This document shows positions 50,508 to 63,471 of a stretch of 64,000 bases of DNA, one piece after another. Every line of letters starts with the position of its first letter. Positions within the stretch are counted from its first letter, which is position 1. The DNA comes from Candidatus Tokpelaia sp. JSC188 (GTDB taxonomy: Bacteria > Pseudomonadota > Alphaproteobacteria > Rhizobiales > Rhizobiaceae): NCBI GenBank assembly GCA_003331065.1, contig QENB01000001.1, positions 391,898 to 455,897 of the forward strand, given 5' to 3'. Both the position numbers and the translations under genes were made by a program. Below the pieces are notes generated by a model. That model saw only the letters and a list, made by a program, of their open reading frames with translations, searched no databases and was not told where the DNA came from.

Positions 50508-50604
50508 GCACTATTCAAACTCTATTGTGTTGAACTTAATTTAAACCAAAAACAAATCCAAAAATTATAAAACCTGTAAAGCCAAATCATAAGTGCTGTC
50601 CAAC
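50508..50604. repeat. Dispersed repeat B, copy 2
   Basis: Partner of 43143-43240, same orientation, ending in the shared AAGTGCTGTCCAAC block 137 bases before the recR start. It lies 125 bases after repeat A copy 2. Confidence 0.7.
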
Positions 50605-50741
50605 AGATCCGAAATAGCAAAATATTGGATAATCAGAAGATTTTACCTTTTATCTTTATTATAACTATTTATATTACTCTAATTGTTTCTACAATACAAA
50701 ATATTGTTTGCTTATCTCCATTGTTGTGGATTATTTTGCCA

Positions 50742-51341
50742 ATGTCTAAATACGTTGCTGGACCTGAGATCGAGCGTTTGATTCAGCTTTTGGCACGCGT
50801 TCCAGGACTCGGGCCACGCTCGGCTCGACGTGCTGCTTTGCAGCTTATCAAAAAGAAGGAAACTTTATTACAACCTTTAAGTCAAGCAATGCAGGTCGCT
50901 ATTGATGCAGTCCAGATTTGTTCTATTTGTAGCAATATTGATACGGTTAATCCTTGCTTGATCTGCAAAGACGAACGCCGTGATTCAAGTATATTAATTG
51001 TTGTAGAGGATGTTTCTGATCTCTGGGCCTTAGAACGAGCAAGGGTTATGCGGACCTATTATCATGTGCTGGGTGGCCGTTTTTCTCCGCTTGATGGCGT
51101 GGGACCGAATAATCTTAATATAAAAAAGCTATTGGACCGTTTGACCGATTCTTCTGTGAAAGAACTAATTCTAGCTATAAATGCCACTGTTGAGGGACAA
51201 ACCATCGCCCATTATATAACTAACCTGCTTGTTAACTTTGATGTTAAAGTAAGCCGACTAGCCCGTGGTATTCCTATTGGTGGGGAATTGGATTACTTTG
51301 ATGATGGAACGCTTGCTGCTGCTCTTTTGGCACGCACATAG
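50742..51341 (+). CDS. recR: Recombination mediator RecR
   Basis: DNA-binding ring protein of the RecFOR pathway, 199 aa. A helix-hairpin-helix ([19 protein letters not shown]), a zinc motif with Cys pairs ([16 protein letters not shown]) and a Toprim domain ([13 protein letters not shown]) follow in the normal order. The start at 50742 ([17 protein letters not shown]) is family-like; a longer frame to 50625 would add a hydrophobic stretch not found in RecR. The ribosome-binding site is weak. Confidence 0.96.
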   Translation: MSKYVAGPEIERLIQLLARVPGLGPRSARRAALQLIKKKETLLQPLSQAMQVAIDAVQICSICSNIDTVNPCLICKDERRDSSILIVVEDVSDLWALERARVMRTYYHVLGGRFSPLDGVGPNNLNIKKLLDRLTDSSVKELILAINATVEGQTIAHYITNLLVNFDVKVSRLARGIPIGGELDYFDDGTLAAALLART

Positions 51342-51456
51342 ATTTCTGATCATAGAATAGTTAAATTTTTCTACTATTGTTTATCACAAACATAGTTATT
51401 AAGAATCGGCGAAAAGCTTATTAATCAGCTTATGAATTTATTGGATTCCAAGCCAC

Positions 51457-51477
51457 ATTTCATCCTCAAGATGAAAT
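51457..51477. promoter_or_regulatory. Perfect 8-bp palindrome upstream of the efflux operon
   Basis: ATTTCATC (51457-51464), 5-base centre, GATGAAAT (51470-51477). It lies about 70 bases before the acrA start. It could be an operator for a TetR-type repressor encoded elsewhere, or a weak terminator of recR (no T-run). No regulator gene is adjacent. Confidence 0.3.
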
Positions 51478-51547
51478 CTTGTTGTAAAAAACAACGCTTG
51501 AGTACTTCGGAAGTATACCCTAAGGCATGAAAGGTTTCTCTTTAGAT

Positions 51548-52879
51548 ATGAAATTTTTAAACAAATTTTTAGCCACCTTTATATTAGGTGCTATAGGATT
51601 AGTTTTAGTTGCTTGTGATGATGATGATAAAAGTAAGATAGTATCCTCACCGCTGGTTAGTGCTATAACGATTCATAGACATGAAGTACCTATTGTATAC
51701 GAATATGCAGGGCGCATTGCCGCTTTTAAAGAAACCAAAGTGCGCGCGCGGGTTGGCGGTATTCTATTGCAGCATAATTTTATTGAAGGTGAGTATGTCA
51801 AGAAAGGAGACTTGCTTTTTGAGATTGACCCCGCATTCTATCAAGCAGAGGTTGAGATTCAGACAGCATTGGTTGCGCAGGCACAGGCGATATATGAACA
51901 ATCAGTGCGCGATTCCAATCGAACTCAAGCGCTTTTACAGAAGCGTGTGCAAAGTACTGCTTTATATGATCAGATGATAGCTAAACGTGACGAAAATGCT
52001 GCTATATTACAGCAAAAACAAGCAGCGCTTAGAACAGCACAGCTCAATCTGAGCTATACGAAGGTTATTGCGCCAATAAGCGGTGTTGCAAGTCGCGAAG
52101 CCATGCCGGAAGGAAGCCTTGTTAATACAGAACCTTCATCTAATCTACTAATGACAATCACGCAGAACGATCCAGTCTACATCAATTTTTCATATACTGA
52201 TGTTGAGGCACGCGAGATTCGTAAACTGATGAGTGATATGAATGCACAGAGCAAAAAGATTAATAAACTAAAAATCAAAATTCATTTTGGAGATGGGCGT
52301 GAGTATAAACAATTAGGTATTATCGATTTTACTTCACCAGTGCTTGATACAACAACAGGAATGCTTGATGTGCGCGCCATAGTAAGAAACCCTGACGGTT
52401 TTCTGGTGCCAGGGCAGTTTGTACGTATAACAATAATCGGTCTTAAATTGAATAATGTCATCGTCATTCCAGAGGCTGCCTTACTTCAGGATAAGAATGG
52501 TACATTTGTTTATCTTGTGAATAGTTTACAACATATTGAGAAGCGTTCTGTTGTAGTTGTACGCCAACTTAAGGATCGCAGCTGGCTCTTGGCGCCAAGT
52601 GAAAAGATTAATGATGCTGCACATGTAAATAACGCTGATACTATGCTCGCAGGATTACCGAAAAATAACAATCAAGAAGCGGCTGCTGAGTTGATTGCCG
52701 ACAAATATACTGGACTGAATGATGGCGATATTATTATAACAGAAGGACATTACCGTATTAGCTCCGCCATGACCCAGTTGCCTCTTAATATGAAGCTTAA
52801 GGTTGTACTTACCATGCTCGATGGTTCGAATGTCAGGTCACCTAAAGCTGCAGATAGCAGTGCGGGACTAGCAAAATGA
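51548..52879 (+). CDS. RND efflux periplasmic adaptor (membrane fusion protein, AcrA/BepD-like)
   Basis: Lipid-anchored adaptor joining an RND pump to an outer-membrane channel, 443 aa. The start at 51548 gives a lipoprotein signal with lipobox LVAC (Cys about residue 23). An in-frame ATG at 51527 adds seven residues. Barrel-sandwich halves ([23 protein letters not shown] and [16 protein letters not shown]) flank an alpha-hairpin. Its stop overlaps the pump gene (ATGA at 52876-52879). No tolC-type gene is nearby. Confidence 0.93.
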   Translation: MKFLNKFLATFILGAIGLVLVACDDDDKSKIVSSPLVSAITIHRHEVPIVYEYAGRIAAFKETKVRARVGGILLQHNFIEGEYVKKGDLLFEIDPAFYQAEVEIQTALVAQAQAIYEQSVRDSNRTQALLQKRVQSTALYDQMIAKRDENAAILQQKQAALRTAQLNLSYTKVIAPISGVASREAMPEGSLVNTEPSSNLLMTITQNDPVYINFSYTDVEAREIRKLMSDMNAQSKKINKLKIKIHFGDGREYKQLGIIDFTSPVLDTTTGMLDVRAIVRNPDGFLVPGQFVRITIIGLKLNNVIVIPEAALLQDKNGTFVYLVNSLQHIEKRSVVVVRQLKDRSWLLAPSEKINDAAHVNNADTMLAGLPKNNNQEAAAELIADKYTGLNDGDIIITEGHYRISSAMTQLPLNMKLKVVLTMLDGSNVRSPKAADSSAGLAK

Positions 52880-55800
52880 ATTATGCTTTCTTTATTAATA
52901 GACCGGTGATGGCATCGGTTATCTCCATTGTAATTGTACTTTCTGGAATAATATGCATGCGCATTTTACCAGTTGCGCAATACCCCGATCTTTTGCCGCC
53001 AGAAGTTTTAATCTCAGCGCAATATCCCGGTGCAAGCGCTGATACGATAGCGCAAACTGTGGCTGTTCCACTTGAACAGCAGATTAATGGTGTTGAAGAT
53101 ATGATTTACATGAAATCTACTTCCAATGCACAAGGAACACTAAATATCACAGTAACTTTCCGATTAGGGACTAATCCTGATCAAGCAACTGTTAACATTA
53201 ACAACCGAGTACAGCGTGCTGTTACGAGATTGCCATTGGCTGTACAGCGACTTGGTGTGATGGTTAACAAGCGATCTTCTGCGATTCTAAGTATGATCGC
53301 TATGCAAAGTACTTCCAATGCTGCTTATGACCAAGTCTATATTGGCAATTATGCTTTGCTCAATGTTATCGATGATCTCAAACGTATCCCGGGGGTAGGA
53401 GATGCATCCGTTTTAGGCAATATTGATTACTCAATGCGTATTTGGTTGAAGCCAGATAAGCTCGCACAGTATAGCTTAACACCTACAGATGTGATCGCTG
53501 CTGTGCAAGAACAAAATGCCCAATATGCGGTTGGGCGTTTCGGCGATAAACCGGATTCAGTTTCAGGTGCTTATACCTATTCAGTTACTACGCAAGGACG
53601 TTTAGTCAGCGTTGAGCAATTTGAAAATATAATTTTGCATTCAGATAAAAACGGCGCTTCGCTAAAACTCAAAGACGTTGCGCGTATTGAGCTTGGTACT
53701 CAGCAATATATGATTGATACTAAGCTTAATAGTAAGCCAATGGTACCGATCATGATTCATCTTCAATCGGGAGCTAACGCGCTTTCCACAATGGACGCTA
53801 TTAAAGTACGTATGGATGAATTGCAAAAAACGTTTCCGGATGGCATTCGATATTCTATTCCTTATGACACGACCAAATTTATCTATGTATCGGTTAATGA
53901 GGTGATCAAAACCTTTGTTGAATCGATCATTCTTGTTATTGTGGTAGTATATATTTTTCTGCAAAATTGGCGTGCAACTCTCATTCCTGTGATTACCGTG
54001 CCTATTTCAATCATAGGTACATTCACTGGTATGTATATACTAGGTTTTTCCATCAATCTATTGACATTATTTGGACTTGTTCTGGCGATCGGCATCGTTG
54101 TGGATGACGCGATTGTCGTTCTTGAAAATGTCGAACGCTTGATGAAAGAGGAGCATCTTTCACCGTATGATGCAGCTATCAGATCTATGAGGGAAGTAAC
54201 AGGGCCGGTTATCGCCATCGTTCTTGTTTTGTGTGCAGTATTTATCCCGGTTTCTTTCATGGGCAGTATGACAGGTGTTATGTATAAGCAGTTTGCGATT
54301 ACCCTTGCGCTTTCGGTTGCTATTTCAGGCATAGTTGCTCTGACCCTAACGCCCGCGCTCTGCAGTTTACTGTTAAAACATAAACGCAAAAATCCAAGTG
54401 CTCCTTTTCGGTGGTTTAACTATATTTTTACCCATATCACCGATTGCTATGTATCTGGTGTATATTTTTTCATTCATCATGTAGCAATAGGACTAACAAC
54501 TTTTACGATTATTTGCTTTTTTACTTTTTATATGTTTGAGAAAATTCCTAAATCGTTAGTGCCAGCTGAAGATCAGGGGTTGATGCTGGCCTTTGTCATA
54601 CTCCCTGCCGGTGCTTCCCTTGATCGTACAACAGCAGTTATGAATCAGGCTGAAGCCATTTTTGAGAAAAAACCATCTATAGAAAATATTACGGCCATTG
54701 CCGGTTTTGATATGCTTTCCGGCGGTCTTAAAACTAATGCTGGTGTCTTCTTCCTAACATTGAAAGATTGGGGAAAGCGTGCTGGGAATCCGATGGAAGA
54801 TCCGCGGAATATGACAATCCCACTCATGACCCAAACAGTTGGTATCAAGGATGGTTTTATTTTGCCAATCAATCCGCCAGCAATTATCGGTCTCTCAACA
54901 ACTGGCGGTTTTGAATTTTATCTTCAAGATCGCAATGGTGGTTCTTACCAGACGCTCTACGAAATGACGCAAAAGCTGTTGTTTGCCGCTAACCAGCGGC
55001 CAGAATTAACACGAGTACAGACAACCTTTGACCCAAGTGTACCACAGTATAATCTTGAAGTCGATCGTGTAAAAGCTCTTGCCATGGACGTCCCAATCAG
55101 TATGATTTATGATACTCTTGCATCCACTTTTGGTAATGTTTATATTAATGATTTCACGCTTTATGGGCATAATTATCAAGTTAAATTACAAGCTGAAGAT
55201 GAGTTTCGGCGCACACCACAGGATCTCAAACGAGTATTCGTCCGATCCAATGCTGGTAAAATGATTCCTCTTAGTGCGTTAGTATCTACCATACGTATTG
55301 TTGGTTCTGATCAGCTTGAGCGTTTTAATGCTTTTCCTTCAACTCAAGTTATTGGATCGCCTGCACCTGGATATACATCAGGTGATGCGATCCGGGTGAT
55401 AGCTGAGGTCGCTAGTCGAATTTTACCGAAAAATTATCAGATTGCTTGGACAGGTTCATCTTATCAGGAAGTTATGAATACTGGACAGGGAAATATAGCT
55501 ATGATTTTCAGCGTTATCATGGTTTTTCTCATCCTCGCTGCGCAATATGAACGCTGGAGTTTGCCGCTTGCTGTTATTACATCGATGCCATTTGCAATAG
55601 CAGGAGCGCTAGTTTTTACTTGGTTACGTGGGCTTAACAATGATATTTATTTTCAAATTGGTCTTGTTATGCTTGTTGGCCTTGCAGCTAAAAACGCTAT
55701 CCTTATTGTGGAGTTTGCCGCACTTAAGCGTGAAGAAGGGAGAAATGCAATTGATGCAGCGATCTTAGCAGCAAAATTACGTTTCCGTCCGATTATCATG

Positions 55801-55983
55801 ACATCACTTGCTTTTATTTTTGGTGTTATGCCTCTTGCTGTAACAAGTGGCGCAGGTTCTGCAAGCCGTCAGGCTATTGGTACTGGTGTGACTGGTGGTA
55901 TGTTAGTCGCAACATGCGTTGCTATTTTCTTTATCCCAATGTTTTACACGTTTATTAGTCGAGACTCATACAATAGGCACTGA
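52876..55983 (+). CDS. RND efflux pump (AcrB/BepE-like, HAE1 family)
   Basis: Proton-driven trimeric multidrug exporter, 1035 aa, full length. Twelve membrane helices are expected. The proton-relay Asp pair is in [16 protein letters not shown], and the relay Lys in [14 protein letters not shown]-terminal [20 protein letters not shown] and the porter-domain repeats are typical. Brucella BepE is a likely close relative. Keeping an intact pump in a reduced genome suggests exposure to host toxins, bile-like compounds or antimicrobial peptides (inference). Confidence 0.95.
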   Translation: MNYAFFINRPVMASVISIVIVLSGIICMRILPVAQYPDLLPPEVLISAQYPGASADTIAQTVAVPLEQQINGVEDMIYMKSTSNAQGTLNITVTFRLGTNPDQATVNINNRVQRAVTRLPLAVQRLGVMVNKRSSAILSMIAMQSTSNAAYDQVYIGNYALLNVIDDLKRIPGVGDASVLGNIDYSMRIWLKPDKLAQYSLTPTDVIAAVQEQNAQYAVGRFGDKPDSVSGAYTYSVTTQGRLVSVEQFENIILHSDKNGASLKLKDVARIELGTQQYMIDTKLNSKPMVPIMIHLQSGANALSTMDAIKVRMDELQKTFPDGIRYSIPYDTTKFIYVSVNEVIKTFVESIILVIVVVYIFLQNWRATLIPVITVPISIIGTFTGMYILGFSINLLTLFGLVLAIGIVVDDAIVVLENVERLMKEEHLSPYDAAIRSMREVTGPVIAIVLVLCAVFIPVSFMGSMTGVMYKQFAITLALSVAISGIVALTLTPALCSLLLKHKRKNPSAPFRWFNYIFTHITDCYVSGVYFFIHHVAIGLTTFTIICFFTFYMFEKIPKSLVPAEDQGLMLAFVILPAGASLDRTTAVMNQAEAIFEKKPSIENITAIAGFDMLSGGLKTNAGVFFLTLKDWGKRAGNPMEDPRNMTIPLMTQTVGIKDGFILPINPPAIIGLSTTGGFEFYLQDRNGGSYQTLYEMTQKLLFAANQRPELTRVQTTFDPSVPQYNLEVDRVKALAMDVPISMIYDTLASTFGNVYINDFTLYGHNYQVKLQAEDEFRRTPQDLKRVFVRSNAGKMIPLSALVSTIRIVGSDQLERFNAFPSTQVIGSPAPGYTSGDAIRVIAEVASRILPKNYQIAWTGSSYQEVMNTGQGNIAMIFSVIMVFLILAAQYERWSLPLAVITSMPFAIAGALVFTWLRGLNNDIYFQIGLVMLVGLAAKNAILIVEFAALKREEGRNAIDAAILAAKLRFRPIIMTSLAFIFGVMPLAVTSGAGSASRQAIGTGVTGGMLVATCVAIFFIPMFYTFISRDSYNRH

Positions 55984-56365
55984 TGCCGAAGAAGAGGGCA
56001 CCCGAAATTATAAACCCTACTTATCTAGTTTCATTGATGACAATTACCCCACCATATCGTAAGATTTTGTATTATCCTCAGCGACATATAATAAGAAGGG
56101 GGCTCTCGTCAAAGCAAGTGGCAATAAAGGCCTAGAGTGCGTTTTTTCTCAGAAGACAATTGAGACCAATTGAGTTAGCTATATTTTCCCATCCAAGATA
56201 GATGAGAAAGTATGGAGTTTCCATTTTTCAGCTAATGGATTCTTACTTAATAAGGTATTTTTTTTATAAAAAAAGCCCTATTAAAAAAATGCGAAATGAT
56301 TTTCAATGAATTGAAACCTTTACTGTGCAAGAGCAGTTTATTATGGATAGAATGGAGAGGAAAAA
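55984..56365. other. Gap of about 380 bases, nothing firm
   Basis: Between the pump gene and the convergent creatininase-family gene. An A/T-only hairpin (about seven T pairing with seven A) lies near 56258-56275. No good terminator or gene remnant was recognised. Confidence 0.4.
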
Positions 56366-57109
56366 TTACGCCAAGAAGTCAATATTAAAGTGTTGGATGT
56401 CCTCTAGAAGGCGGATAAATTCCTTTGTAGCGTGGTCGAGGATTTTTCTTCCGTCTACCGCGTTAGCACGTAGCGCATTTCCTGCTGCACCTTGCGGATT
56501 TAGATCTTGCATAAGCCAGCCAAAGGTATGTTTGCCATAGGCGCGCAGGTAAGAAAATTCATGCTCCAATACCAGTTGCCAGTTCCGAAAATTTTTTGCT
56601 TTTCGCATATCTACCTTGTTGGGGTTAATAGCTAAAATCACAGATGTCTCAATAAAACCACCATGGATATCAAAAGTCTGTTCTTCCGGTGTTAGTAAGC
56701 CTTTTGGCAATCCAAAACGTAACCAACTAGTTGCAACTGCCAACATATTGAAGCGAGCACGCAGCTCACTAATTACAATAGCCATAAGCGGCGAATTACC
56801 ACCATGTGCGTTTAGCATCACAAATTTTCGGATACCTTTTTCGTATTGTTGCGCAGCTATGGTAATCCAGCGTTCAATCGCCTCTTGGTAGGAAAGAGTC
56901 TTTGTCTCTTTCATTCGCATGTGTTCGATTGAATAGCTGATAGGTTCTACTTCAATAAAGTAAATATCAGATCGCTTCCATTTTTCAGCTACGCGATCAG
57001 AAATTTCTGCTGCAATCAGCGTATCAGTTTCAAAAGGTAAATGCGGCCCGTGATATTCATATGCACCAATCGGAAGGATAGAAATTTGATTTTCCAACTC
57101 TACAATCAA
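56366..57109 (-). CDS. Creatininase-family amidohydrolase, N-terminus shortened
   Basis: Metal-dependent amidohydrolase of the creatininase / mycofactocin MftE-like family, 247 aa. The metal-site motif EYHGPHLPFETD (about residues 18-29) is complete, as are NAHGGN and DIHGGFIETS. The substrate cannot be predicted. The frame opens with TTG at 57109, directly after an in-frame TGA and without a Shine-Dalgarno. Relatives have about 20 more residues before LPIGAYE, and those would fall into the groEL terminator. So the gene may be N-terminally truncated, silent, or use a weak start. Confidence 0.75.
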   Translation of the reverse strand: MIVELENQISILPIGAYEYHGPHLPFETDTLIAAEISDRVAEKWKRSDIYFIEVEPISYSIEHMRMKETKTLSYQEAIERWITIAAQQYEKGIRKFVMLNAHGGNSPLMAIVISELRARFNMLAVATSWLRFGLPKGLLTPEEQTFDIHGGFIETSVILAINPNKVDMRKAKNFRNWQLVLEHEFSYLRAYGKHTFGWLMQDLNPQGAAGNALRANAVDGRKILDHATKEFIRLLEDIQHFNIDFLA

Positions 57110-57161
57110 TCAAAACTAACAACAATTTGAAATAGAGAAATTGAACAAAAACAACATATGA

Positions 57162-57191
57162 AAAAGCCGATGTATTCTAACATCGGCTTTT
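57162..57191 (-). terminator. Rho-independent terminator of groESL
   Basis: An 11-bp stem, AAAAGCCGATG pairing with CATCGGCTTTT, with an 8-base loop and T-run on the minus strand, starting 25 bases after the groEL stop. Confidence 0.88.
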
Positions 57192-57215
57192 CAATCTTTA
57201 TAAAGAGACCGGATA

Positions 57216-58853
<1,638 letters not shown>

Positions 58854-58916
58854 TTATTCTCTCCTTGGGAATACCCAGAAAACTTATAAACTCAAATATG
58901 ATGGGAAACGGCCAAA

Positions 58917-59213
58917 TCAGCCGAGAATACCCATGATATCGGACTCTTTCATGATCAATAGATCTTCACCATCAATCTTGACTTCGGTGCCAGACCATTT
59001 ACCGAACAGGACACGGTCGCCTTGCTTCACATCCAAAGCTGCGATTTTGCCGTTCTCATCACGTGCACCCGGACCAACGGCAATAATTTCACCTTCCTGC
59101 GGTTTTTCTTTGGCAGTGTCCGGAATAATGATGCCGCCTGCGGTTTTTTCTTCAGATTCAACCCGACGAACGACAACACGGTCGTGAAGTGGGCGGAACG
59201 AGGTTTTGTCCAT
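58917..59213 (-). CDS. groES: Co-chaperonin GroES (10 kDa)
   Basis: Lid of the GroEL chamber, 98 aa. [21 protein letters not shown] and the mobile loop [14 protein letters not shown] are typical. The start at 59213 ([11 protein letters not shown]) has AAGGG about 8 bases upstream; an open frame continues to 59300 through the operator and is not real coding sequence. Expressed from the promoter at 59318-59346. Confidence 0.98.
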   Translation of the reverse strand: MDKTSFRPLHDRVVVRRVESEEKTAGGIIIPDTAKEKPQEGEIIAVGPGARDENGKIAALDVKQGDRVLFGKWSGTEVKIDGEDLLIMKESDIMGILG

Positions 59214-59281
59214 AGTTTGAACCCTTATTTTGTTTAACGCTATTAAATTTCTGCTTACAAAAGCAAGTTTGCTCCCTGTTG

Positions 59282-59309
59282 TTAGCACTCTATGCATCAC
59301 GAATACTAA
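59282..59309 (-). promoter_or_regulatory. Degenerate CIRCE operator (HrcA site) of groESL
   Basis: On the groES strand: TTAGTATTC, 10 bases, GAGTGCTAA. The consensus CIRCE is TTAGCACTC-N9-GAGTGCTAA. The groES-proximal half is perfect; the distal half has two changes and the spacer is one base longer. It sits just downstream of the -10 box, the classic position for HrcA repression. Confidence 0.8.
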
Positions 59310-59317
59310 CCCCTCAA

Positions 59318-59346
59318 GAGATAGAAACGGTCCTTCTTTTTGTCAA
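59318..59346 (-). promoter_or_regulatory. groESL promoter
   Basis: On the minus strand, consensus TTGACA (59346-59341), 17-base spacer, TATCTC (59323-59318). It is followed at once by the CIRCE-like element, so the arrangement is convincing. Confidence 0.8.
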
Positions 59347-59708
59347 GAACGGCATAAAAAAATAATTGAGAGGCAAGCCTTTTGATAAATCGCAAAATAC
59401 TGCTCTAAAAGTTGGTCTCAGCATTAAGCTTACTGAATCAAAGGTTCTATTACAACACTTTAACTTAATTAAAATAGGTCTTCTATGCAGGCCAAATACA
59501 TAAGAACAGCAAATCTGAAAATTATCCATGATTCTAAAGAAAAAAATATATAGGTAAAAAATTCACATCCACCCTATTCAGGCAATCGATGATATCGATT
59601 AGTCAATTCCTAATAAAAGATCTAAAGAAAATCTAGAATTTTGTAAAAAAACACAAAAATGATGCAATTAACTCTAAACACCCAAACCGGTGCCCAGAGA
59701 ATCAGATT
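59347..59708. other. Gap of about 360 bases between groESL promoter and nfu
   Basis: AT-rich spacer. Nothing besides the flanking promoter was recognised. Confidence 0.45.
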
Positions 59709-60272
59709 TTACTGCGGCATTGCTTCAACACCCTGAATTTCAGGAATAAAATGACGTAAAAGGTTTTCAATTCCATGTTTGAGTGTTGCTACTGAAGATG
59801 GACAATTGGCACAGGCCCCTCGCATGTTAAGATAAACGATACCTTTTTCAAAACCACAAAATGTAATGTCACCGCCATCCTGCGCAACAGCTGGCCGCAC
59901 GCGTGACTCAATCAACTCCTTGATGGCGCAAACAGTTTTATTATCCGCAGGGTCAAAAAATTCTTGTTGCTCTTCTTCATTCTGCAATGCCAGCATAACG
60001 GGAATGTCTGACATCATATGCTCCATTATAACGCCAAGAATAGCAGGTTTTAAGTGTTCCCATGCGCCCGCATTTTTGGTAATAGTTATAAAGTCATAAC
60101 CAAAAAAAACACCACTAATTCCGGAAATAGAGAATAATTTTACTGCTAGCGATGAACGCTCTCTAGCGATTTCCACATCCTTGAAAGATGCAGTACCGTT
60201 AGGCAGAACAACACGACCTGGTAAGAATTTGAGCGTAGCTGGATTAGGAGTTATTTCTGTCTGAATAAACAT
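59709..60272 (-). CDS. NifU-like Fe-S scaffold/carrier protein (Nfu)
   Basis: Delivers Fe-S clusters to target enzymes, 187 aa. An N-terminal Nfu domain (MFIQTEITPNPATLKFLPG) is followed by a NifU C-terminal domain with the cluster-binding C-x2-C in GACANCPSS. AAGGAA lies before the ATG. The BolA-type protein and GrxD elsewhere in the window belong to the same cofactor system. In relatives a universal-stress gene lies between trpS and this gene. Confidence 0.95.
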   Translation of the reverse strand: MFIQTEITPNPATLKFLPGRVVLPNGTASFKDVEIARERSSLAVKLFSISGISGVFFGYDFITITKNAGAWEHLKPAILGVIMEHMMSDIPVMLALQNEEEQQEFFDPADNKTVCAIKELIESRVRPAVAQDGGDITFCGFEKGIVYLNMRGACANCPSSVATLKHGIENLLRHFIPEIQGVEAMPQ

Positions 60273-60749
60273 GAGTTATTTCCTTTTTCTCCCAAAATAC
60301 CACACACGACGCCATGATATTCTAAGGCGTAAGATCTAAGAATTGTAAAGAAATTTATGTTAAAAAGGCAATAAAATAACCAGCAATTGCGATTGTGCAT
60401 CTGGCACAAATTGCTTTTTCAAAATCGGCAGCTAGAATGTCTAGGTAATATCCTAAATCTTTTTTAGCAAGTTTTTAGAGAGTTTTGATTGTCCTATTTT
60501 CTTAGACAAATTCATTGCCATCCTATTTAAGATTTTATAGCCATATCAAAACGATAGCGGTGGCAGCGGTGGTATCATGAATGTTTATGTTGGTCATAAA
60601 AGTTAATTTATCATAACGAAAGCTTACGAATAGTTACCATCTCGTCTTGGTAGGCAAAAATACTCAACAGGTTGTTACTTCAAAAGAAATCTGACTAAAA
60701 GGTGCGAAGCCTTAAGGTAAAATGAATTTGTCTGGAAATGAAATTAATC
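60273..60749. other. Gap of 477 bases where a universal-stress gene is expected
   Basis: Between trpS and nfu. No UspA-like motif was seen in any frame. A short GC-richer stretch at about 60550-60580 is the only compositional change. Confidence 0.4.
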
Positions 60750-61811
60750 TTAGAGAAAGCCAATAATATCGCGTATGTGCTTCATGTTTTTTTCGGCAAT
60801 GATAGAAGCCCGTCTACTACCATTCTTTAAAACACTGTCAATATAGGCGTAATCCTTCTTGAGACGCCGCATTTCAGAGCTAATGGGGGAAAGTTTTTCA
60901 ACAAGAATATCGGTTAGTGCTACTTTAAAATCTGAAAACTGTTTGATATTGAATTCAGTAAGCACAGTTCGCTTATTGCTATCAGCAAGAGCTGCATAGA
61001 TAGTAATGAGGTTATCAGCTTCTGGCCTATTTTTCAACTCCTCTACTGTTTTTGGGAAAAATTCAGAGTCCGTTTTTGCCTTTCGGATTTTCTTTGCAAT
61101 ATCATCTGCACTATCATCAAGATTAATGCGAGACAAGTCTGACTCATCAGATTTTGACATTTTTTTTGTACCATCACGCAGTGACATGATCCGCATAGAT
61201 GTATCGTTTATCAATGGTTCCACAACAGGGAAAAATCCAGAAGTAGTCTTCTCCTCTGCTTTCATGGCAACACCAAGGTCAAGCGATGCAATACGGCAAG
61301 AATAGTCATTATTGAATCTTTGAGCAATATTGCGTGCCAGTTCAAGATGTTGTTTTTGGTCTTCACCAACGGGAACATGTGTTGCACGGTAAACAAGTAT
61401 ATCGGCAGCCATCAAGGTAGGATAAGCAAAGAGCCCAAGTGAAGCCTTTTCATGGTGCTTTCCAACTTTGTCTTTGAATTGGATCATGCGCTTCATCCAA
61501 CCAATACGAACAATGCAATTAAAAATCCATGCAAGTTCAGCATGTTGGGGAACACGTGATTGATTGAAAAGGATATTTTTTTGAGGATCAATTCCTGAAG
61601 CGAGGAGAGCCGCCGTTACTTCACGGGTATGTTGTTTCAGTTTTTCCGGTGAAGGGTTAATTGTTAGAGCATGCATATCCACTATGCAATAGATGCAATT
61701 ATACTCGTTTTGCAGTGCAATCCAGCGTTTGATGGCACCGAGATAATTCCCTAACTGCAGATTTCCGCTTGGTTGTATGCCAGAAAAAACGAGCGGCTTA
61801 AAGGTGCTCAT
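60750..61811 (-). CDS. trpS: Tryptophanyl-tRNA synthetase
   Basis: Class I synthetase charging tRNA-Trp, 353 aa. The HIGH-type motif is [13 protein letters not shown]; the KMSKS motif is [10 protein letters not shown]. The start at 61811 ([16 protein letters not shown]) is family-like and has AGGA about 10 bases upstream; the frame is open to 61964, overlapping the murJ end, but that extension is not conserved. It follows murJ by 97 bases. Confidence 0.97.
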   Translation of the reverse strand: MSTFKPLVFSGIQPSGNLQLGNYLGAIKRWIALQNEYNCIYCIVDMHALTINPSPEKLKQHTREVTAALLASGIDPQKNILFNQSRVPQHAELAWIFNCIVRIGWMKRMIQFKDKVGKHHEKASLGLFAYPTLMAADILVYRATHVPVGEDQKQHLELARNIAQRFNNDYSCRIASLDLGVAMKAEEKTTSGFFPVVEPLINDTSMRIMSLRDGTKKMSKSDESDLSRINLDDSADDIAKKIRKAKTDSEFFPKTVEELKNRPEADNLITIYAALADSNKRTVLTEFNIKQFSDFKVALTDILVEKLSPISSEMRRLKKDYAYIDSVLKNGSRRASIIAEKNMKHIRDIIGFL

Positions 61812-61908
61812 GAAACGATGTCCTGTTCTTTTCCCTTTTACGTTCAGATTTTGACAAACCTTGTAATTTAAAATCAAGCTATTTCTGCAATAGCAATAGT
61901 TATTCGTT

Positions 61909-63471
61909 TTATTTTCTTTTGCCAAAAAAATTTCTTTTTGCCATGGATAGGGTAACGCCTTCACACAAGAATATCATGGCGAAGTAGATCAGTGTAGCGC
62001 AAAATACCAGAGTAGCTATAGTAAAAAATCGTATAGTTAGAGAGGAAAGCGATGAGAGCGACCAAGTAAGATGGCTGATAGCAAATGAAAGAATTAGTGC
62101 CATAGTAACGGAACTCATCAAAAATATCGGAATGCGTTTTAAAAATATAGGATCACTGCTCCAATATCTGCGTTTAACAAGTATTATGAATAACAATATG
62201 GCATTGATCCAGCCAGCCGTAATTTCAGCAATGGCAATGCCTTTACCTGAAAGAGAGGGGAAAAGTGTGATAGAAAGCAGCACATTGACAACTACAGAAA
62301 TACCCGCGCAAATCATTGGTGTTTTTGTATCTTCTCTGGAAAAAAAAATTGGAATAAAAGCTTTGATAAGCACAAAAGCAGGTAAACCTAAGCCATATAT
62401 AGCAAGGATACCAGATACGATTGTGGTTGCCCTGGCATCAAACTGTCCATGTTCGAATAAAAGTCGCACAATAGGTTTTGACATAATTAGAAATGCAGCT
62501 GCCGCAGGTAAGGATAAGAGTAAAATGAACTCCATTGAACGGTTTTGTAGAACATAGGCTTTTTTTAGCTTTCCACTGCGCAAAGCGCGTGAAAGCTCCG
62601 GTAGAAGAACGGTAGCAACAGCAATAGCAAGAATAGAAAGCGGTAATTGATAAAGACGATCAGCGTAGACAAGAGAAGAAACAGCTCCTGTATCCGCAGA
62701 TGCGATGTTAGTGTTAATCAGCAGATTAATCTGCGTGATGCCGCCGGTTATTGCCGCCGGCAGCGCTAAAACAACTAAACGGCGCACATTGGCACTAAAG
62801 TGTGGCATCCTTAGTCCGATTTTCATGCCTGCATTGCGTAATGCAAGCCAGACAATCAATAAGTGAATTATACCTGCTGCCATAACACCCCATGAAAGAG
62901 CAAGACCAGTATTCCATGCATCAACTTTAGAAAACCACACCCAGAGTAGAACTCCAATGAGAATAATATTGAGAAAAACAGGAGCAATAGCTGGAGCGAA
63001 ATAGCGTTGTAAGGAATTTAGCATACCTCCCATCATTGCTGATAGTGACATACACGCCAGATAGGGAAACATAATAGTTGTTAATCGGACTGTTGCCTCA
63101 AATTTACCAGCATTCGAGGAAAAGCCTGGTGCAATAACATGAGTTATTAGAAATGGCATAGAGAATTCCATAATAATGGTTATCATCAGCAATATTGAAA
63201 AAAGTACACCAAAAACTTCTTCTGAAAACTGGCGCGCTGTTTCTATATTTTTTTCAATCTCTTTGGAAAAAAGTGGTACAAAGGCTGAATTAAAAGCTCC
63301 TTCAGCAAAAAGCCGGCGAAATGTATTTGGAAAGCGGAACGCAGCATTAAAAGCATCAGCCACCGGGCCAGTGCCAAGAGCCATTGCCATCAGCATTTCA
63401 CGGATAAACCCGAGTATTCGACTCATCATGGTACCTGAAGCAACTATTGCAATTTTTTTTACTAAGCTCAT
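61909..63471 (-). CDS. murJ: Lipid II flippase MurJ
   Basis: Flips lipid-linked peptidoglycan precursor across the inner membrane, 520 aa, MATE-like fold with about 14 hydrophobic helices. N-terminal [19 protein letters not shown] and [27 protein letters not shown] are strongly conserved. In Rhizobiales glnD usually precedes it; the upstream 0.5 kb is non-coding here. A retained murJ implies a peptidoglycan cell wall. Confidence 0.96.
   Translation of the reverse strand: MSLVKKIAIVASGTMMSRILGFIREMLMAMALGTGPVADAFNAAFRFPNTFRRLFAEGAFNSAFVPLFSKEIEKNIETARQFSEEVFGVLFSILLMITIIMEFSMPFLITHVIAPGFSSNAGKFEATVRLTTIMFPYLACMSLSAMMGGMLNSLQRYFAPAIAPVFLNIILIGVLLWVWFSKVDAWNTGLALSWGVMAAGIIHLLIVWLALRNAGMKIGLRMPHFSANVRRLVVLALPAAITGGITQINLLINTNIASADTGAVSSLVYADRLYQLPLSILAIAVATVLLPELSRALRSGKLKKAYVLQNRSMEFILLLSLPAAAAFLIMSKPIVRLLFEHGQFDARATTIVSGILAIYGLGLPAFVLIKAFIPIFFSREDTKTPMICAGISVVVNVLLSITLFPSLSGKGIAIAEITAGWINAILLFIILVKRRYWSSDPIFLKRIPIFLMSSVTMALILSFAISHLTWSLSSLSSLTIRFFTIATLVFCATLIYFAMIFLCEGVTLSMAKRNFFGKRK

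Larger units (their letters stand above)
49764..50741. other. 1-kb gap with two dispersed repeats
   Basis: AT-rich sequence between cysN and recR. It holds copies of both repeat A (50260-50383) and repeat B (50508-50604). The dnaX and ybaB genes that often precede recR are absent. Many short frames, none with family resemblance. Confidence 0.6.
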
